DNA of 64,000 nucleotides from Lineus longissimus (GCF_910592395.1 NC_088317.1:5394001-5458000), one strand, 5' to 3'; positions 45,601 to 54,433 are shown, counted from the first letter of the stretch. Numbers and translations are program-made. Notes: a model not told the origin generated them from the letters alone.

Positions 45601-47898
45601 TAAGATTCTCTAAGTTTTCATATCTCAACACTCGATTAATCAACACCTGTACAAGGTTGATTTCACTGACATTTTCATATCCCCTTTGTTGCTCTAAAAT
45701 CGATTGAACTAATACCATTGACCCTTTCATTTGTTAGCTACAAGCTATATGGCAGTGGTTACCAACCAGGATGACTGTCTACCAGCCGGAGATGTTGTAC
45801 ACCACCCATGAGCATGGAACTAGTCTGAAGACGTTATACAGCCGAGTTGAGGACCGAGAGCCAACCTTGATCGTTGTGAAGACTTCCAATGGGGAGGTAG
45901 GTTATTGATATAGATGTTAGAGTTTTTCAACATACATGTACATTGAAACCTCCTTTAGCAGACACCTCTCTATTAAGGACGACCTTTCTATTAAGGACAC
46001 TAGTTTTGGTCCCAAAGTGGTGGTTCCCATTCAATTTGACCTCTCTAATTAGGACACCTCTCTATTAAGGACAGTTATTTTAAGCTGAGACCGGGAGGGT
46101 TGGGCTGAAATATAAACTCAAACCTCAAGACAATTGGTGGAAGGTTTTTGGGTGGAATTTTAGCTCCACCTGACAGTCTAGATTTCAGTGCAGCGACCCG
46201 ATGTTAATTTCAATTCTACCATGCCTAAAATTTAACAAAATTATGTAGTCACATTGATCAGCAATCATTCGAAGCTTTCGTTTAATCCACCTGTGGCCAC
46301 TTTCAAATCACATTTTGAATACTAAGTGTCAGTTTCTAATCCTAACTCCAATTTTTTCCCCAGGTATTTGGAGCGTACTGCTCCGCCGACTGGGCTGAGA
46401 GGAAGAAGATTGACTCATTGTCGTATTTCGGTACTGGTGAAACGTTCGTGTTCAGTCTCAAGCCGGAGAGGAGGAAGTTCGAGTGGGTCGGAATCGGCAA
46501 GCAGTCTCGAGACGTGCCGACAAATGCACACATGTTTATGGCGGGAAATAATACTGTGTTAACAATAGGTGGAGGGTAAGACTGGTTTGATGCAGTAATT
46601 TGAAACATTTTGGAGGACTGGCCTCAGACTGTGTAGGCAACCAGTCTAGAAGGGAAACTCTAATATAAAAGCTTGGAGTATATTGAAACCTTTTAATACC
46701 TGTGGTGCGGGAGATGCTTTAGAAGGGTGCTTTTTGTGGCTAAATTACTGTGTCATTTGCAAGAAGTGCTGCAGCCAGGCCATTAAAGTGACGGTCATCA
46801 AGAGTGTTCCGTCTCGGCTGTACGGTGATGTGACACTTGAATAGTTTGGTGTTGGTCACATTTGGTGGTGAATGCCAACTTTGAAGGTCTCTAGCTTCTC
46901 AACAATTAAAAACCGATCACCACTGCAAGGAATTCAAGGTCAATGAGCCATCACTCATAAGTTGCAGTTGGGTGTAAAATCTTAGCCTGAGAAGTTGCAA
47001 TTGGGTATAGAATCTTAGCCTGAGAAGTTGCAATTGGGTATAGAATCCTAGCCTCAGAATTTGCAATTGGATGTAGAATCCTAGCCTCAGAAGTTGCAAT
47101 TGGATGTAGAATCCTAGCCTCAGAAGTTGCAATTGGGTGTGGAATCCTAGCCTCAGAAGTTGCAATTGGATGTAGAATCCTAGCCTCAGAAGTTGCAATT
47201 GGATGTAGAATCCTAGCCTCAGAAGTTGCAATTGGGTGTGGAATCCTAGCCTCAGAAGTTGCAATTGGGTATAGAATCCTAGCCTCAGAAGTTGCAATTG
47301 GGTGTGGAATCCTAGCCTCAGAAGTTGCAATTGGGTATAGAATCCTTGCCTCAGAAATTGCAATTGGGTATAGAATCCTAGCCTCAGAAGTTGCAATTGG
47401 GTGTAGAATCCTAGCCTCAGAAGTTGCAATTGGGTGTAGAATCCTAGCCTCAGAAGTTGCAATTGGGTATAGAATCCTAGCCTCAGAAGTTGCAATTGGG
47501 TGTAGAATCCTAGCCTCAGAAGTTGCAATTGGGTATAGAATCCTTGCCTCAGAAATTGCAATTGGGTGTAGAATCCTTGCCTCAGAAGTTGCAATTGGGT
47601 ATAGAATCCTAGCCTCAGAAGTTGCAATTGGGTGTAGAATCCTTGCCTCAGAAGTTGCAATTGGGTATAGAATCCTAGCCTCCTCAAGTGCTGGGGAGTC
47701 TCCTGTGCCCAGTTCAGAGTTTCTGGTCATTCATTCTTACTAACGTCTTTATTTTCTTCCAGTGATGGTGAAGCAATAAGGCTCGATGAAGAATTACACC
47801 AGGGGATGTCGTCTAGATGTGCTACATTTAATAACCAACAACTTTGCTCAGAAAAGCATTTTACGTGTACAACGCTGGAAGTGTTCGGCTTTCACTAA
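30674..47898 (+). CDS. TBC1D24: TBC1D24-like TBC/TLDc protein, nine coding exons
   Basis: Exons: 30674-30983, 35201-35511, 35771-35872, 39408-39498, 42088-42185, 42560-42781, 45738-45896, 46364-46575 and 47763-47898. Together they give 1641 bp and 546 aa (human about 559), all GT-AG and in phase. The TBC domain spans about residues 35-270 (REN.WPVDDEVRKTLW, SYMLHYHL, FEHWIWWLVKDLP, CYLFEGVKVLYRVALAVL). The TLDc domain spans about 367-546 (LQAIWQWLPTRM, EPTLIVVKTSNGEVFGAY, YFGTGETFVFSLKPE, MFMAGNNTVLTIGGG, CATFNNQQLCSE, EVFGFH end). In animals TBC1D24/Skywalker acts at synaptic vesicles and membranes, binding phosphoinositides and ARF6/Rab35-type GTPases. It lacks the usual TBC catalytic Arg/Gln pair. 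Intron 1 hosts an antisense gene; other introns are full of MITEs and a minisatellite. Confidence 0.93.
31690..33393 (-). CDS. TRIM-like RING/B-box/coiled-coil protein with C-terminal Ran-binding domain
   Basis: This uninterrupted frame gives 567 aa from the ATG at 33393 (a second ATG at 33387, MASRKT, has the better Kozak context). A splice acceptor (gttctcattctag) just upstream suggests a 5' UTR intron. The RING is at 14-57 (CLIC, C-N-H-NFC-TEC, CPTC). Two zinc B-box-like modules lie at about 120-205 (CQICLHRK...CIDC...CQDC; then CKLHSTDLMSYCQNC...CTVC..DHGDHD). A coiled coil spans about 215-340. A RanBP1-type Ran-binding domain fills about 410-555: HSEPYFSPIMPLPELV, KERGTGPVKLLKNE, VRFLMRRERVLKICANHF. 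RING-B-box-coiled-coil implies E3 ubiquitin ligase activity; RanBD normally binds Ran-GTP. No human TRIM carries a RanBD. It lies antisense inside TBC1D24 intron 1. The intronless CDS could reflect a retrocopy or ordinary TRIM structure. Confidence 0.9.
   Translation of the reverse strand: MKMASRKTEFTSTCLICFETRALKIVGRCNHNFCTECLSTVFDSRESGSEVFLCPTCQKDCPRPSDGVKGLLDFTGIAVDQESETITVLDSPEQTEGLEPSTTSVEVKESAPDNVVIAKCQICLHRKKDAQAVVMCIDCGHFYYCQDCSDVHAKNKATRDHSVAALRPDRQDEAAKCKLHSTDLMSYCQNCNTTVCTVCVMLDHGDHDIENLRDTIQSKVGQVSAMLEKEESKLKELEILKQELTALEVEAQTVDQQKSLIKKIEDHAQTCIDKTITWKEQRKAQVATDFKVVRDIPECLKTVSEAIEKIREPLNRASRLLSQTEHHPDYLEKLVSRQQDLESIGRVDVGDEVEGREYKAKLSELRRKYILFIPAMDFKCGKLGPSNAFPGSRFSFSLPEAQATGGAALPVQPPRHIVFTHSEPYFSPIMPLPELVVQTTGEEEETVLYKNDRARLYRFSEGEWKERGTGPVKLLKNETNGKVRFLMRRERVLKICANHFLHGGMTLTPMKASQNAYMWCAQDFSEVQLKNEQFALRFRTEEMATEFRDNFLKAVEHAESSGKERET
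33690..33985 (-). mobile_element. tRNA-derived SINE with 100-bp internal duplication
   Basis: Minus-strand reading gives a B-box-like ggtcctgggtacgattcc and the tail 'cagcgtaggtttcctacagg', 'gtctccggtttcctcctact', matching the element at 44240-44425. The head region (tatcacattagtgggcct) is present twice, at 33779 and 33879. Confidence 0.65.
33970..34355 (+). repeat. 86-bp direct repeat pair
   Basis: An identical segment beginning aagctttatcacctaccctc and ending 'gattttcctattttgt' occurs at about 33970-34055 and again at 34269-34354, 299 bp apart. Both copies are in TBC1D24 intron 1, beyond the antisense gene. Confidence 0.85.
34356..35200. other. Rest of TBC1D24 intron 1
   Basis: No repeat or gene is apparent. 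It would include the promoter and 5' UTR exon of the antisense TRIM-like gene if these lie upstream; none could be pinned down. Confidence 0.35.
36150..36420. mobile_element. Two partial copies of the ttaaagg MITE
   Basis: The block 'tttaaaggcctacgccgttt' through 'atgtactggatataagtttt' is directly repeated at about 36153-36252 and 36322-36418. Each copy is preceded by 'cacactgtttatccc', 'gggataaattcc'-type sequence. The unit is about 170 bp, in TBC1D24 intron 3. Confidence 0.7.
36972..37235 (-). mobile_element. pogo-like MITEs: partial copy plus full copy
   Basis: The partial copy at 36972-37038 ends 'agggaggttccattgta'. The full palindrome runs 37058-37234, from cagtagaacctctctataaa to gggaggttccactg. 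TBC1D24 intron 3. Confidence 0.8.
37789..38058 (-). mobile_element. pogo-like MITE, long subfamily
   Basis: The ends cagtagaacctctccatgaa and gggaggtaccactgta enclose the usual body. It also carries an extra segment ('taaaattccacccaaaaacc' to 'cggtctcagcttaaaataac') shared, inverted, with the copy at 45939-46165. Confidence 0.8.
38459..38582. mobile_element. Compact palindromic MITE, 124 bp
   Basis: Perfect ends atgggtgatatgaataaaga and tctttattcatatcacccat flank a short core with 'gtacatttacaccaggcata'. It is the deletion relative of 22455-22999 and lies in TBC1D24 intron 3. Confidence 0.85.
38583..39093. other. Intron sequence, nothing supported
   Basis: Part of TBC1D24 intron 3 with no repeat or ORF of note. 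Confidence 0.35.
39094..39286. mobile_element. Palindromic MITE (gtgaccc family)
   Basis: The ends tgtgacccgttctagtaaaa and ttttgctggaacgggtcaca are inverse. The body has 'cacaaaaggcagacaatagt' and 'gaaatgaac'. Other copies are at 41215-41547 and 58388-58573. Confidence 0.85.
39499..40976. other. TBC1D24 intron 4, first part
   Basis: Only short frames on both strands (for example 39784-40026 and 40107-40349), without recognisable domains. No clear repeats. Confidence 0.4.
40977..41200. mobile_element. Palindromic MITE, 224 bp
   Basis: The left arm gggttgaccacaggctccac, 'cattttggctagaacttg' pairs with the right arm 'caagttttagccaaaatg', 'gtggtacttatggtcaaccc'. The inner parts (ggtgggagt and actcccaccc) also pair. 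Located in TBC1D24 intron 4. Confidence 0.8.
41215..41547. mobile_element. gtgaccc-family MITEs: half copy plus full copy
   Basis: A half copy (about 41215-41312) ends 'gctttgctttgctggt'. The full palindrome at about 41355-41547 has ends gcgacccaccacgacaaaat and attttgttgtggtgggtcac. Confidence 0.8.
42222..42400 (-). mobile_element. pogo-like MITE, degraded
   Basis: It starts cagtagaacctctccattaa and ends 'ggggttccgctgca'. The right end has several substitutions. It begins 37 bp after TBC1D24 exon 5. Confidence 0.75.
42782..43569. other. TBC1D24 intron 6, first part
   Basis: No ORF or repeat that I can support. A short inverse pair around 42848-42905 (agacgtag / ctacgtca) is too small to interpret. 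Confidence 0.35.
43570..43730 (-). mobile_element. pogo-like MITE, 161 bp
   Basis: A well-preserved copy with ends cagtagaacctctttattaa and agggaggttccactgt, in TBC1D24 intron 6, flanked by TA on both sides (TA|CAGT ... ACTG|TA). Confidence 0.85.
44240..44425 (+). mobile_element. tRNA-derived SINE
   Basis: The head has an A-box-like 'gtggcagcggaacc' and the B box-like ggtcctgggtttaattcccg. The body 'gacagcgtgggttccctccg', 'gggtctccagtttcctcctg' matches 33690-33985 on the other strand. Confidence 0.65.
44620..44775. mobile_element. Palindromic MITE, about 155 bp
   Basis: The left arm gtttgttcaaaatcaaattt, 'cgtcactaatgc', 'gttaacttaac' has an inverse right arm ending 'gaccttgttttgaacacc'. TBC1D24 intron 6. 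Confidence 0.75.
44776..45289. other. Intron sequence, nothing firm
   Basis: A weak tRNA-like B box (gagtttgattctcag, near 44930) hints at an old SINE; otherwise featureless. Confidence 0.3.
45290..45660 (+). repeat. Degenerate 70-75 bp tandem repeat
   Basis: Units of 'ttttcatatcccatcactca', 'atttaatcaatg', 'attgaggagttagattttac'. Five or six, increasingly diverged to the right. It ends about 80 bp before TBC1D24 exon 7. Confidence 0.7.
45939..46165 (+). mobile_element. pogo-like MITE, long subfamily, 3' end lost
   Basis: The head 'cattgaaacctcctttagca' and the standard body continue into the extra segment shared with 37789-38058 ('gagaccgggagggttgggct'). TBC1D24 intron 7. Confidence 0.75.
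46970..47690 (-). repeat. 33-bp minisatellite, about 22 units, in TBC1D24 intron 8
   Basis: The unit is 'gcctcagaagttgcaattgg' plus 'gtgtagaatccta', with gtgtag/gtatag/atgtag/gtgtgg variants. Because 33 is a multiple of three and no unit has a stop, two minus-strand frames stay open for about 256-259 codons with 11-residue repeats (RLGFYTQLQLL and ARILYPIATSE). These frames sit antisense in an intron between two TLDc exons and have no other support, so I treat them as non-coding. Confidence 0.9.
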
Positions 47899-47962
47899 CT
47901 ATCAATCAAAGTGTCTAGATTAGGCCAAGGAAAATTGATCTTCTGTTTCTAGTCATATATCT

Positions 47963-48130
47963 TGATGGCCTAGTGATTAAGGTGTCCGCCTCGTGAATGA
48001 AAGGTCGAAGGTACGAGGCCCGCTGGTAACCTCTTTCTGATGCGGCCGGTTGGTTAGCCACCAGCTAGTTATAAAATACAGGGTACAGACTGCCTTCTCA
48101 CCCTTTGATAACAGAATTTGGAACAGGGGG
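47963..48130 (+). mobile_element. tRNA-derived SINE
   Basis: A box-like tggcctagtgattaaggtgt, anticodon-loop-like 'ccgcctcgtgaatg', B box-like aggtcgaaggtacgaggc, then a non-tRNA body. It lies about 65 bp beyond the TBC1D24 stop codon, so it may be in its 3' UTR. The acceptor stem does not pair well enough for a working tRNA. Confidence 0.6.
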
Positions 48131-48394
48131 GCGCAAAAACCAGAAACAGAAGACTTAATTTTTGGCCTCAGCACAATTTGACAAACCATGACATCTTATA
48201 TATATATATATTACTCGCAAGATATACATTGTGTCACTGACTCGAGACGACAAGTTATACATTGAACATTGATACGTAGTTTCACCAAAAGTCATTGTGT
48301 GGATTTCACTAGTCACTAGTCACATTACTCGAGACATATTTCATATACTCATGACATTCAGTATTTAGAAAGACCAATAATATATAAGGCTAAG

Positions 48395-48536
48395 AACACC
48401 CTCGGGACTGACAAGTGCTGTCCTTAATAGAGAGAGGTGTCCTGATTATAAAGAGGTCAAATTGAAAGGAAACAACCAATTTGGGACCAAAATTAGTGTC
48501 CTTAATAGAGAGGTGTCCGCTAAGGGAGGTTCCACT
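48395..48536 (-). mobile_element. pogo-like MITE, left end missing
   Basis: It begins inside the element (aacaccctcgggactgacaa) and ends gggaggttccactata. Confidence 0.8.
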
Positions 48537-48539
48537 ATA

Positions 48540-49560
48540 TATTGTAGACATGTAGGAGAGAATGGGGTCTGGTTGCACAAACAAAAATAATGGTTGAAGG
48601 TCAATTTATTGCTCATTATAAGCTCATGAAATAGTATTTGGACCTGGTTGGACTCTGAGCTAATTCAGTAGGAATTCATTGGTTTTACAGAGTGAAATCC
48701 TCACTGATACTTACAAAGGGTGTCCTGTATTGAAAGAGGTTCAACTCGAGATATATACTCACTTAACTGCCATAATAGTCCATGTCAAATAGATACAGGT
48801 AGTTTTAGCTCCAAAACTGTCTAGTTATAGTCCTGGTGTGACTGCTAATACATACTTTAAATTGCAATTCAAATAGACACATTTCAGAAACTTTCGGCCC
48901 AGAGTTTGGCCTTTAAATTAAGGAGAATATTGAGGAGAAGAATAAAGGTTTTTCACGGGGCGACCTGTCACTGGTGTATTGGCCATAAGAAATACTGAGT
49001 GACGTCATTAGTATTGAGGTGATGACGTCAAAATATCAGGAAGTGACAGTTTTAACGTCATTGCAGAGCCAGTCATCCTATTCTGACATTCAGCACGGTG
49101 AACTCAAATGATGTGGATATGAGAACTCGTTTCGCAAAAATGGATTTTCAATCCTCCAAGTTTCCTCTTGGATAAATTAGGATAAGATGTATGGATTGAT
49201 ATTTCTATAAACATTCAGACATGCACACTTAATAGTATGTATTGGCAGGTCCTGTTGTTTCGAATGTACATGTATGTATGTGCAATGTATGTATGTACAA
49301 TGTATGTAGATGTGTAGAAAGCTAGTGCTCTAGTCAAAAATCTAGTATTCGTTAGAAGGGGACAAGGTGTACTGGTGTGATTTCTAGTTAATTGGCTTGT
49401 TATTGCACTTTGAAATGACTTTAGACATGTTAAATGCTTTGAAAATGACTACAGCTTGACTAGGGGTAGGCCTAAGTTGACTATCAAGAAATGTAGTCCA
49501 ATGTACACGCATGTAGCTGTGCTTGCCAGATCAGAAAACTTTAGATGCTTTGGATTCAAC
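48540..49560. other. Intergenic, mostly featureless
   Basis: Only a short tgta/tgtatg-rich run near 49265-49312. No supported gene. Confidence 0.4.
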
Positions 49561-49564
49561 TCTA

Positions 49565-49651
49565 CAGGGTGGCCCAGAATTATTTTCCTTTGGACAATAG
49601 AATTCTATTGTGTATCCATTGTGTGAGGGAATATAATTCTGGGCCACCCTG
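49565..49651. mobile_element. Tc1/mariner-type MITE, 87 bp, with TA duplication
   Basis: Ends cagggtggcccagaattatt and attctgggccaccctg are inverse repeats flanked by TA at 49563-49564 and 49652-49653. Such short palindromes with CAGGGTGGCC ends and TA targets are typical mariner MITEs. Confidence 0.85.
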
Positions 49652-49653
49652 TA

Positions 49654-50200
49654 GCTTGACTAGAGGTAGAAGAGGTAATATTGTGATAATGAAATTGTGT
49701 AGAAGATGTAAACAATAAGATAAATTTTAAAAGTTAAGTTTTTTTTTACAAAATTGTGAAAATTTATTGTACTGAATGTATGTGCTTGTAAACTTGTTAG
49801 TAATTTCTTGTATCAGGTACAAAACAGTTTCTGTTTTGGGCTATACTCCATCTTGCCAAAATGTGCCACGGTTTTGAAAAAAGTGACAAGCATTTCATGA
49901 AATTGTCTCATCAACATAGCATTTTCAATATGAGCCTGCTGGAGTGTTTACGCTAGAATTGTTTGAATTTACGATTTGATTAAAGCCCACCCTTGCACTA
50001 TTGCTGGGAATTTTACGCACTCATTATGGATGTTCCTTAATAGTTGATGAGATAATTTCCTGAAGAATGCTTGAGTCGTGATGGAACTTGGGTGTTAACT
50101 CAAAAGCACTTAAAGCTGTTCAGAAAGCCTTACCTGAGAAGATGGCGTCACTTTTCACATTCTTTGTTGTCGCCAATCATGCTGTCAAATTGTAAAACGT
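49654..50200. other. Intergenic, nothing supported
   Basis: AT-rich; no frame or repeat of note. Confidence 0.4.
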
Positions 50201-50965
50201 AAAGCCTGCACCACACGGTGAAAATTTGCGTGATGCAAGTGACACGCGTGCATGTTGCGACAGGCAAATTCTCACTGTGTGGGGTCGTTTTTTGCTGCGT
50301 ATCTTCCCTCGCGAGTCGAGACGCAGCCGATCTAGCATGTTTGATATTTTCTCGACACGCGAGGAAGTTAATCACCGTGTGGGGGCTACCTGCAGCAATG
50401 TTGCGCGAGTTCGACGAATCACAACAAGCAGATCGGTCACATGATTTATAGGTCAGTCACATGATACCAAAATGGCAGCTCCCATTGAGTCGACAGCAAT
50501 TCAGCAATTAGATTTGCATAGGCCCCCTTATCCTCTCTTCTCTGAATCCATGGCCTTGTCCAAAGACTACGGTCCACGCGGCGCCGCCTCCGCCGCCGCC
50601 TCCGACGGAGTAACAGCAGGAGAATAAGGGCAATTTGGTCTTCTTGGTCCATAATACTTCTCATAGGATTTGACAGTTCCCGGGCGCTGCCATTTTGGTA
50701 TCATGTGACTGACCTATAAATCATGTGACCGATCTGCTTGTTGTGATTCGTCGAACTCGCGCAACATTGCTGCAGGTAGCCCCCACACGGTGATTAACTT
50801 CCTCGCGTGTCGAGAAAATATCAAACATGCTAGATCGGCTGCGTCTCGACACGCGAGGAAGATACGCAGCAAAAAACGACCCCACACAGTGAGAATTTGC
50901 CTGTCGCAACGTGCACGCGTGTCACTTGCATCACGCAAATTTTCACCGTGTGGTGCAGGCTTTAG
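50201..50965. mobile_element. Harbinger-derived foldback element, about 765 bp
   Basis: Arms at about 50201-50475 and 50690-50965 are near-identical inverted copies: aaagcctgcaccacacggtg at the left, its inverse at the right. A roughly 215-bp unique centre lies between. Within each arm 'ctcgacacgcgaggaa' and its partner form a further inverse pair. The flanks read taa on the left and tta on the right, so a clean target duplication is not seen. The centre carries a transposase-like fragment (separate entry), which ties the element to PIF/Harbinger. Confidence 0.75.
50446..50664 (-). pseudogene. Harbinger transposase N-terminal fragment
   Basis: A minus-strand frame reads MDQEDQIALILLLLLRRRRR, then WTRPWIQRREDKGAYANLIA. 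Poly-Leu/poly-Arg followed by a W-x-R-P-W...GAY-x-x-L-x-x-EL pattern is the usual N-terminus of PIF/Harbinger nucleases (HARBI1-like). The frame then runs into the arm of the foldback, and the DDE catalytic domain is absent. This shows that the foldback was made by internal deletion of a full element. Identification is from remembered family pattern. Confidence 0.5.
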
Positions 50966-51159
50966 CATATATTGACTTGGGCAAACACGCCAAATTGGCA
51001 TTGAACTTCATTTCCAGGAATGAGACATTTCAAACATTTGTAGGATTTACTTTTATTGGGTCCTGAAAAGGGCTTCGTTTGACAACTGAAATGGAAACAG
51101 GTATGCCTCTCTCTCTCTTTGGAACTTTGAATTTTCGAAATCGGACAGAAAATAACAAT

Positions 51160-51400
51160 TTTAAAGGCAAATTTTGCAAGTTAGAGCAGTTCCGAATACA
51201 AATGCAGTTACACTCGATGCCTTAGCACAGTTATGCATGCAACTTAGCTGAAACTTGGTATGTATAGTATTTGCATATCTCTCTACACAACAGTTATGTT
51301 GAAATATGCATTCCAGTAGGTATTTAAGCAATTTGAAATTTCTATTCAATTACAAATTTCAAAATTTTGACGACCCGCCTTGGCTTTTAAAATGACGACA
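51160..51400. mobile_element. ttaaagg-family MITE, diverged
   Basis: It shares 'ctctacacaacagttatgtt', 'gaaatatgcattccagta' and 'caattacaaatttcaaa' with 28711-28950. The ends are worn. Confidence 0.6.
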
Positions 51401-52389
51401 AATAATTTCTGTTACAGGGTTTGTGCAATTTCAAGTATGTTGGGACCAATAAATCATAGATGTTGATTACGGTACATGGTTTACCTATTTAAGTAGGACA
51501 ATCACACTTTACTTAGTAGCTTAATAGTAATGCAGAATTAATAAGGGTTGCTCATAGTGCACAGATCTGCTTTATATCCGTTAATTTATTTGATTGCTGG
51601 CCGTTGGTTGATCTTGCATATCCATAAGAGGGTGGGGACTGGTCATGAGTGTAGCACATCAGCGAATTACCAGTCACTAAATTCTATTAAATCCCTTTGT
51701 AGGGCTGGTTGATTGGAATCCCTACCCCTTTGTGGGGGTGCCATTTCAAATCCCCACTCCTTATGGCAGGGTGATTTGAGTCCCCCACTCCTTATGGTGG
51801 GGTGATTCCTGATCCCACTCCTGTTGGCTAGGTTGATTTCAAATCCCAACCAATGGTGGTCACTCAGATGTGTATAAAACCCCCTAATTTAGTAAGTCAG
51901 CCTGGGACGTCATGCGCTTACATCGAGTCTTTTAAAGTCTACTAGTCGGTATTACCCATTTTTGTGGGCATTTGGTTGGGTTTTGAAATTAGGGGGCTGA
52001 TGTGACAAAAAAATACCACCATACCAGCAATTTATTGGACTCAGATGTGCCACAGACATTCTGAGGAGTAACCCCCTTAGCTTTAGTTGGACAAAATATG
52101 TATCTCGTCAGAATGTTTCGACAGCATGACTTAATTTATTCTACTCACACTGTCCCTGACCGGACAGGAACTGTTTGTTTCCATTGATGACAGATTCTGT
52201 GGTCGGTATTCATTTCACTCATGTTATTCATGTATAAAGTGCCACCTATTGGGAACTAAAAGACACCATGTGATTTGTTGCATATATTAGTCAATGAATA
52301 AACTGTTGAGATTAATGTTTATTGAAGAAAAAATTGTTTTGTTGTTTATTTTCTGTTTACATGTAGGTCTGAATGATATGATAAGCTCT
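51401..52389. other. Intergenic; weak 35-bp degenerate repeat
   Basis: Around 51690-51850 phrases like 'atcccactccttatggtgggg', 'tgatt' recur four to five times with much variation. No gene is evident. Confidence 0.45.
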
Positions 52390-53005
52390 AAGCCACAAGT
52401 TCACAAGGTAACAGCCTATTTGCCATGCCACACGCCAACGACCCTATAGTTGTCTTATTGGATGTTCCCATTGGTTTTTTCAAGGAACATGCTATGGAGA
52501 CAATGCAAACTAAGCCACAAGTTCACAAGGTAACAGCCTATTTGATGTACCACACGCCAATGACCCTATAGTTGGCTTATTGGATGTTCCCATTGGTTTT
52601 TACAAGGAACATGCTATGGAGACAATGCAAACTAAGCCACAAGTTCACAAGGTAACAGCCTATTTGACGTGCCACACGCCAACGACCCTATAGTTGGCTG
52701 ATTGGATGTTCCCATTGGTTGTACCAGGGAACAAGCTATGGAGACAATGCAAACTAAGCCACAAGTTCACAAGGTAACAGCCTATTTGCTGTGCCTCACG
52801 CCAACGACCCTATAGTTGGCTGATTGGATGTTCCCATTGGTTGTACCAGGGAACAAGCTATGGAGACAATGCAAACTAAGCCACAAGTTCACAAGGTAAC
52901 AGCCTATTTGACGTGCCACACACCAACGACCCTATAGTTGGCTTATTGGATGTTCCCATTGGTTGTACCAGGGAACAAGCTATGGAGACAATGCCACAGG
53001 TTGAC
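52390..53005 (+). repeat. 122-bp tandem repeat, five copies
   Basis: aagccacaagttcacaaggt recurs at 52390, 52512, 52634, 52756 and 52878, exactly 122 bp apart, with few differences. Each unit includes 'gaccctatagttggcttatt' and 'ggatgttcccattggtt'. Confidence 0.92.
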
Positions 53006-53503
53006 AAACGAATAACCTATAGGAACACAGCCTAACACTTGATTATCGTTGTTGGGCTTCGACTGACCCTCATGGAACAATGATAATCAACTCTTTAGAT
53101 CCTGCACTTTCGGCGAGTTATAGGAATCTGTTGATGAAATCTTATGGACATTTAGTGGCTGGCTTGTACAGGGGAGGTTCTGGGGGTCTTTTCGGATACA
53201 AATTACTGAAATGCTCCAGGGAATTTCGAGGAAACACATAGAAATGTTACAGGATCTAAAGGTTTAATCAAATAGCATATTATGTCATTAAAATGAGGGT
53301 TTCCAGTCCGCTGTGGTGAACTCGGGCCTCAAAAACGACGACAGTGTTGAGTTCAAGCTGATGTCCCACTTAGAGTGCGAGATGAGTCTCATATTTTCAA
53401 CTGTTCTCATGTTCAGACTTGTAGGAGGAGTGGGAAACGGGGACGGTATGCTACCCATCTCCACTGTTCAATAATAGATGCAAGAGCTGCCGTCCAACAT
53501 GTA

Positions 53504-53665
53504 CAGTAGAACCTCCCTTAGTGGACACCTCTCTATTAAGGACACTAGTTTTGGTCCCAAATAGGTTGTTTCCATTCAATTTGACCTCTCTAATCAGGAC
53601 AATAGTCTCTATTAAGGAGAGCACTTGTCAGTCCCGAGGGTGTCCTTAATAGAGAGGTTCTACTG
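53504..53665 (+). mobile_element. pogo-like MITE, full copy
   Basis: It runs from cagtagaacctcccttagtg to agagaggttctactg, with TA on both sides. Confidence 0.85.
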
Positions 53666-53789
53666 TACCATGTTCTAGGGGGTGTCTTCATTTAGTGGCA
53701 ACTCTGACCCCAGCTGTTTTGCATTATTTCGCACTAAGTAAGAGTCCTGGAGTGTCAGTTGGCCATAGTTTTACCCCTGCTTTCAGATA

Positions 53790-53984
53790 CAGTAGAACCT
53801 CTCTATTAAGGACATCCTCGGGACTGACAAGTGCTGTCCTTAATAGAGAGGTGTCCTGATTAGAGGTCAAATTGAATGGAAACAATCAATTTGGGACCAA
53901 AACAAGTGTCCTTAATAGAGAGGTTGTCCTTATTAGAGAGGTTGTCCTTATTAGAGAGGTGTCCGCTCAGAGAGGTTCCACTGT
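53790..53984 (-). mobile_element. pogo-like MITE, full copy with small internal duplication
   Basis: It runs from cagtagaacctctctattaa to agagaggttccactgta. The phrase 'gagaggttgtccttattaga' is doubled near 53935-53965. Confidence 0.85.
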
Positions 53985-54191
53985 ACTTTCTCAGAGAAGT
54001 CCTCCCAGATCTTTTCTTCAAATATAGAACAGAAGCGAAGGTTTTTTCATGGATTTCTTTTATTTCTGATCTTTATATTCAGCAGATATGCATGAACATC
54101 CATGGATGACATCCTAATTTCAAAACATAGAACAACACTCATGCTAACATACATGAACATAATAAAATCTGTATAGCATTGGCAGTGGCTA

Positions 54192-54433
54192 AAGGGGTAC
54201 ACCGTTCCTAATCACTTGTAGTCCAGTTAATAGAAATCCACTAATAGACAATGCTGTAGTGCAGTTATTATGAATACGAATTTGTTGAAATTTTGTATCT
54301 ATAGTATCTGTTTATCAGTCTACAGAATGGCGCTGCTGAAATTTATATTTAGTATATTCACGCAATTGAAATTTTCAAATTCAATTACAAATTCAAAATT
54401 CTTAACGAACGATGTAGGCCTTTAAAAGGATAA
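54192..54433. mobile_element. ttaaagg-family MITE, full copy
   Basis: It starts ctaaaggggtacaccgttcc and ends 'gatgtaggcctttaaaagga', with the family core 'gcaattgaaattttcaaatt'. Confidence 0.7.

Noticed and set aside
46917-47730. Two 256-259 codon minus-strand frames with 11-residue repeats
   Set aside because: They arise from a 33-bp minisatellite in a TBC1D24 intron; 33 is a multiple of three and the unit lacks stops. No start context, domain or splice support.
47963-48040. Functional tRNA gene
   Set aside because: A and B box-like motifs are present but the acceptor and T stems do not pair; the sequence continues into a SINE body.
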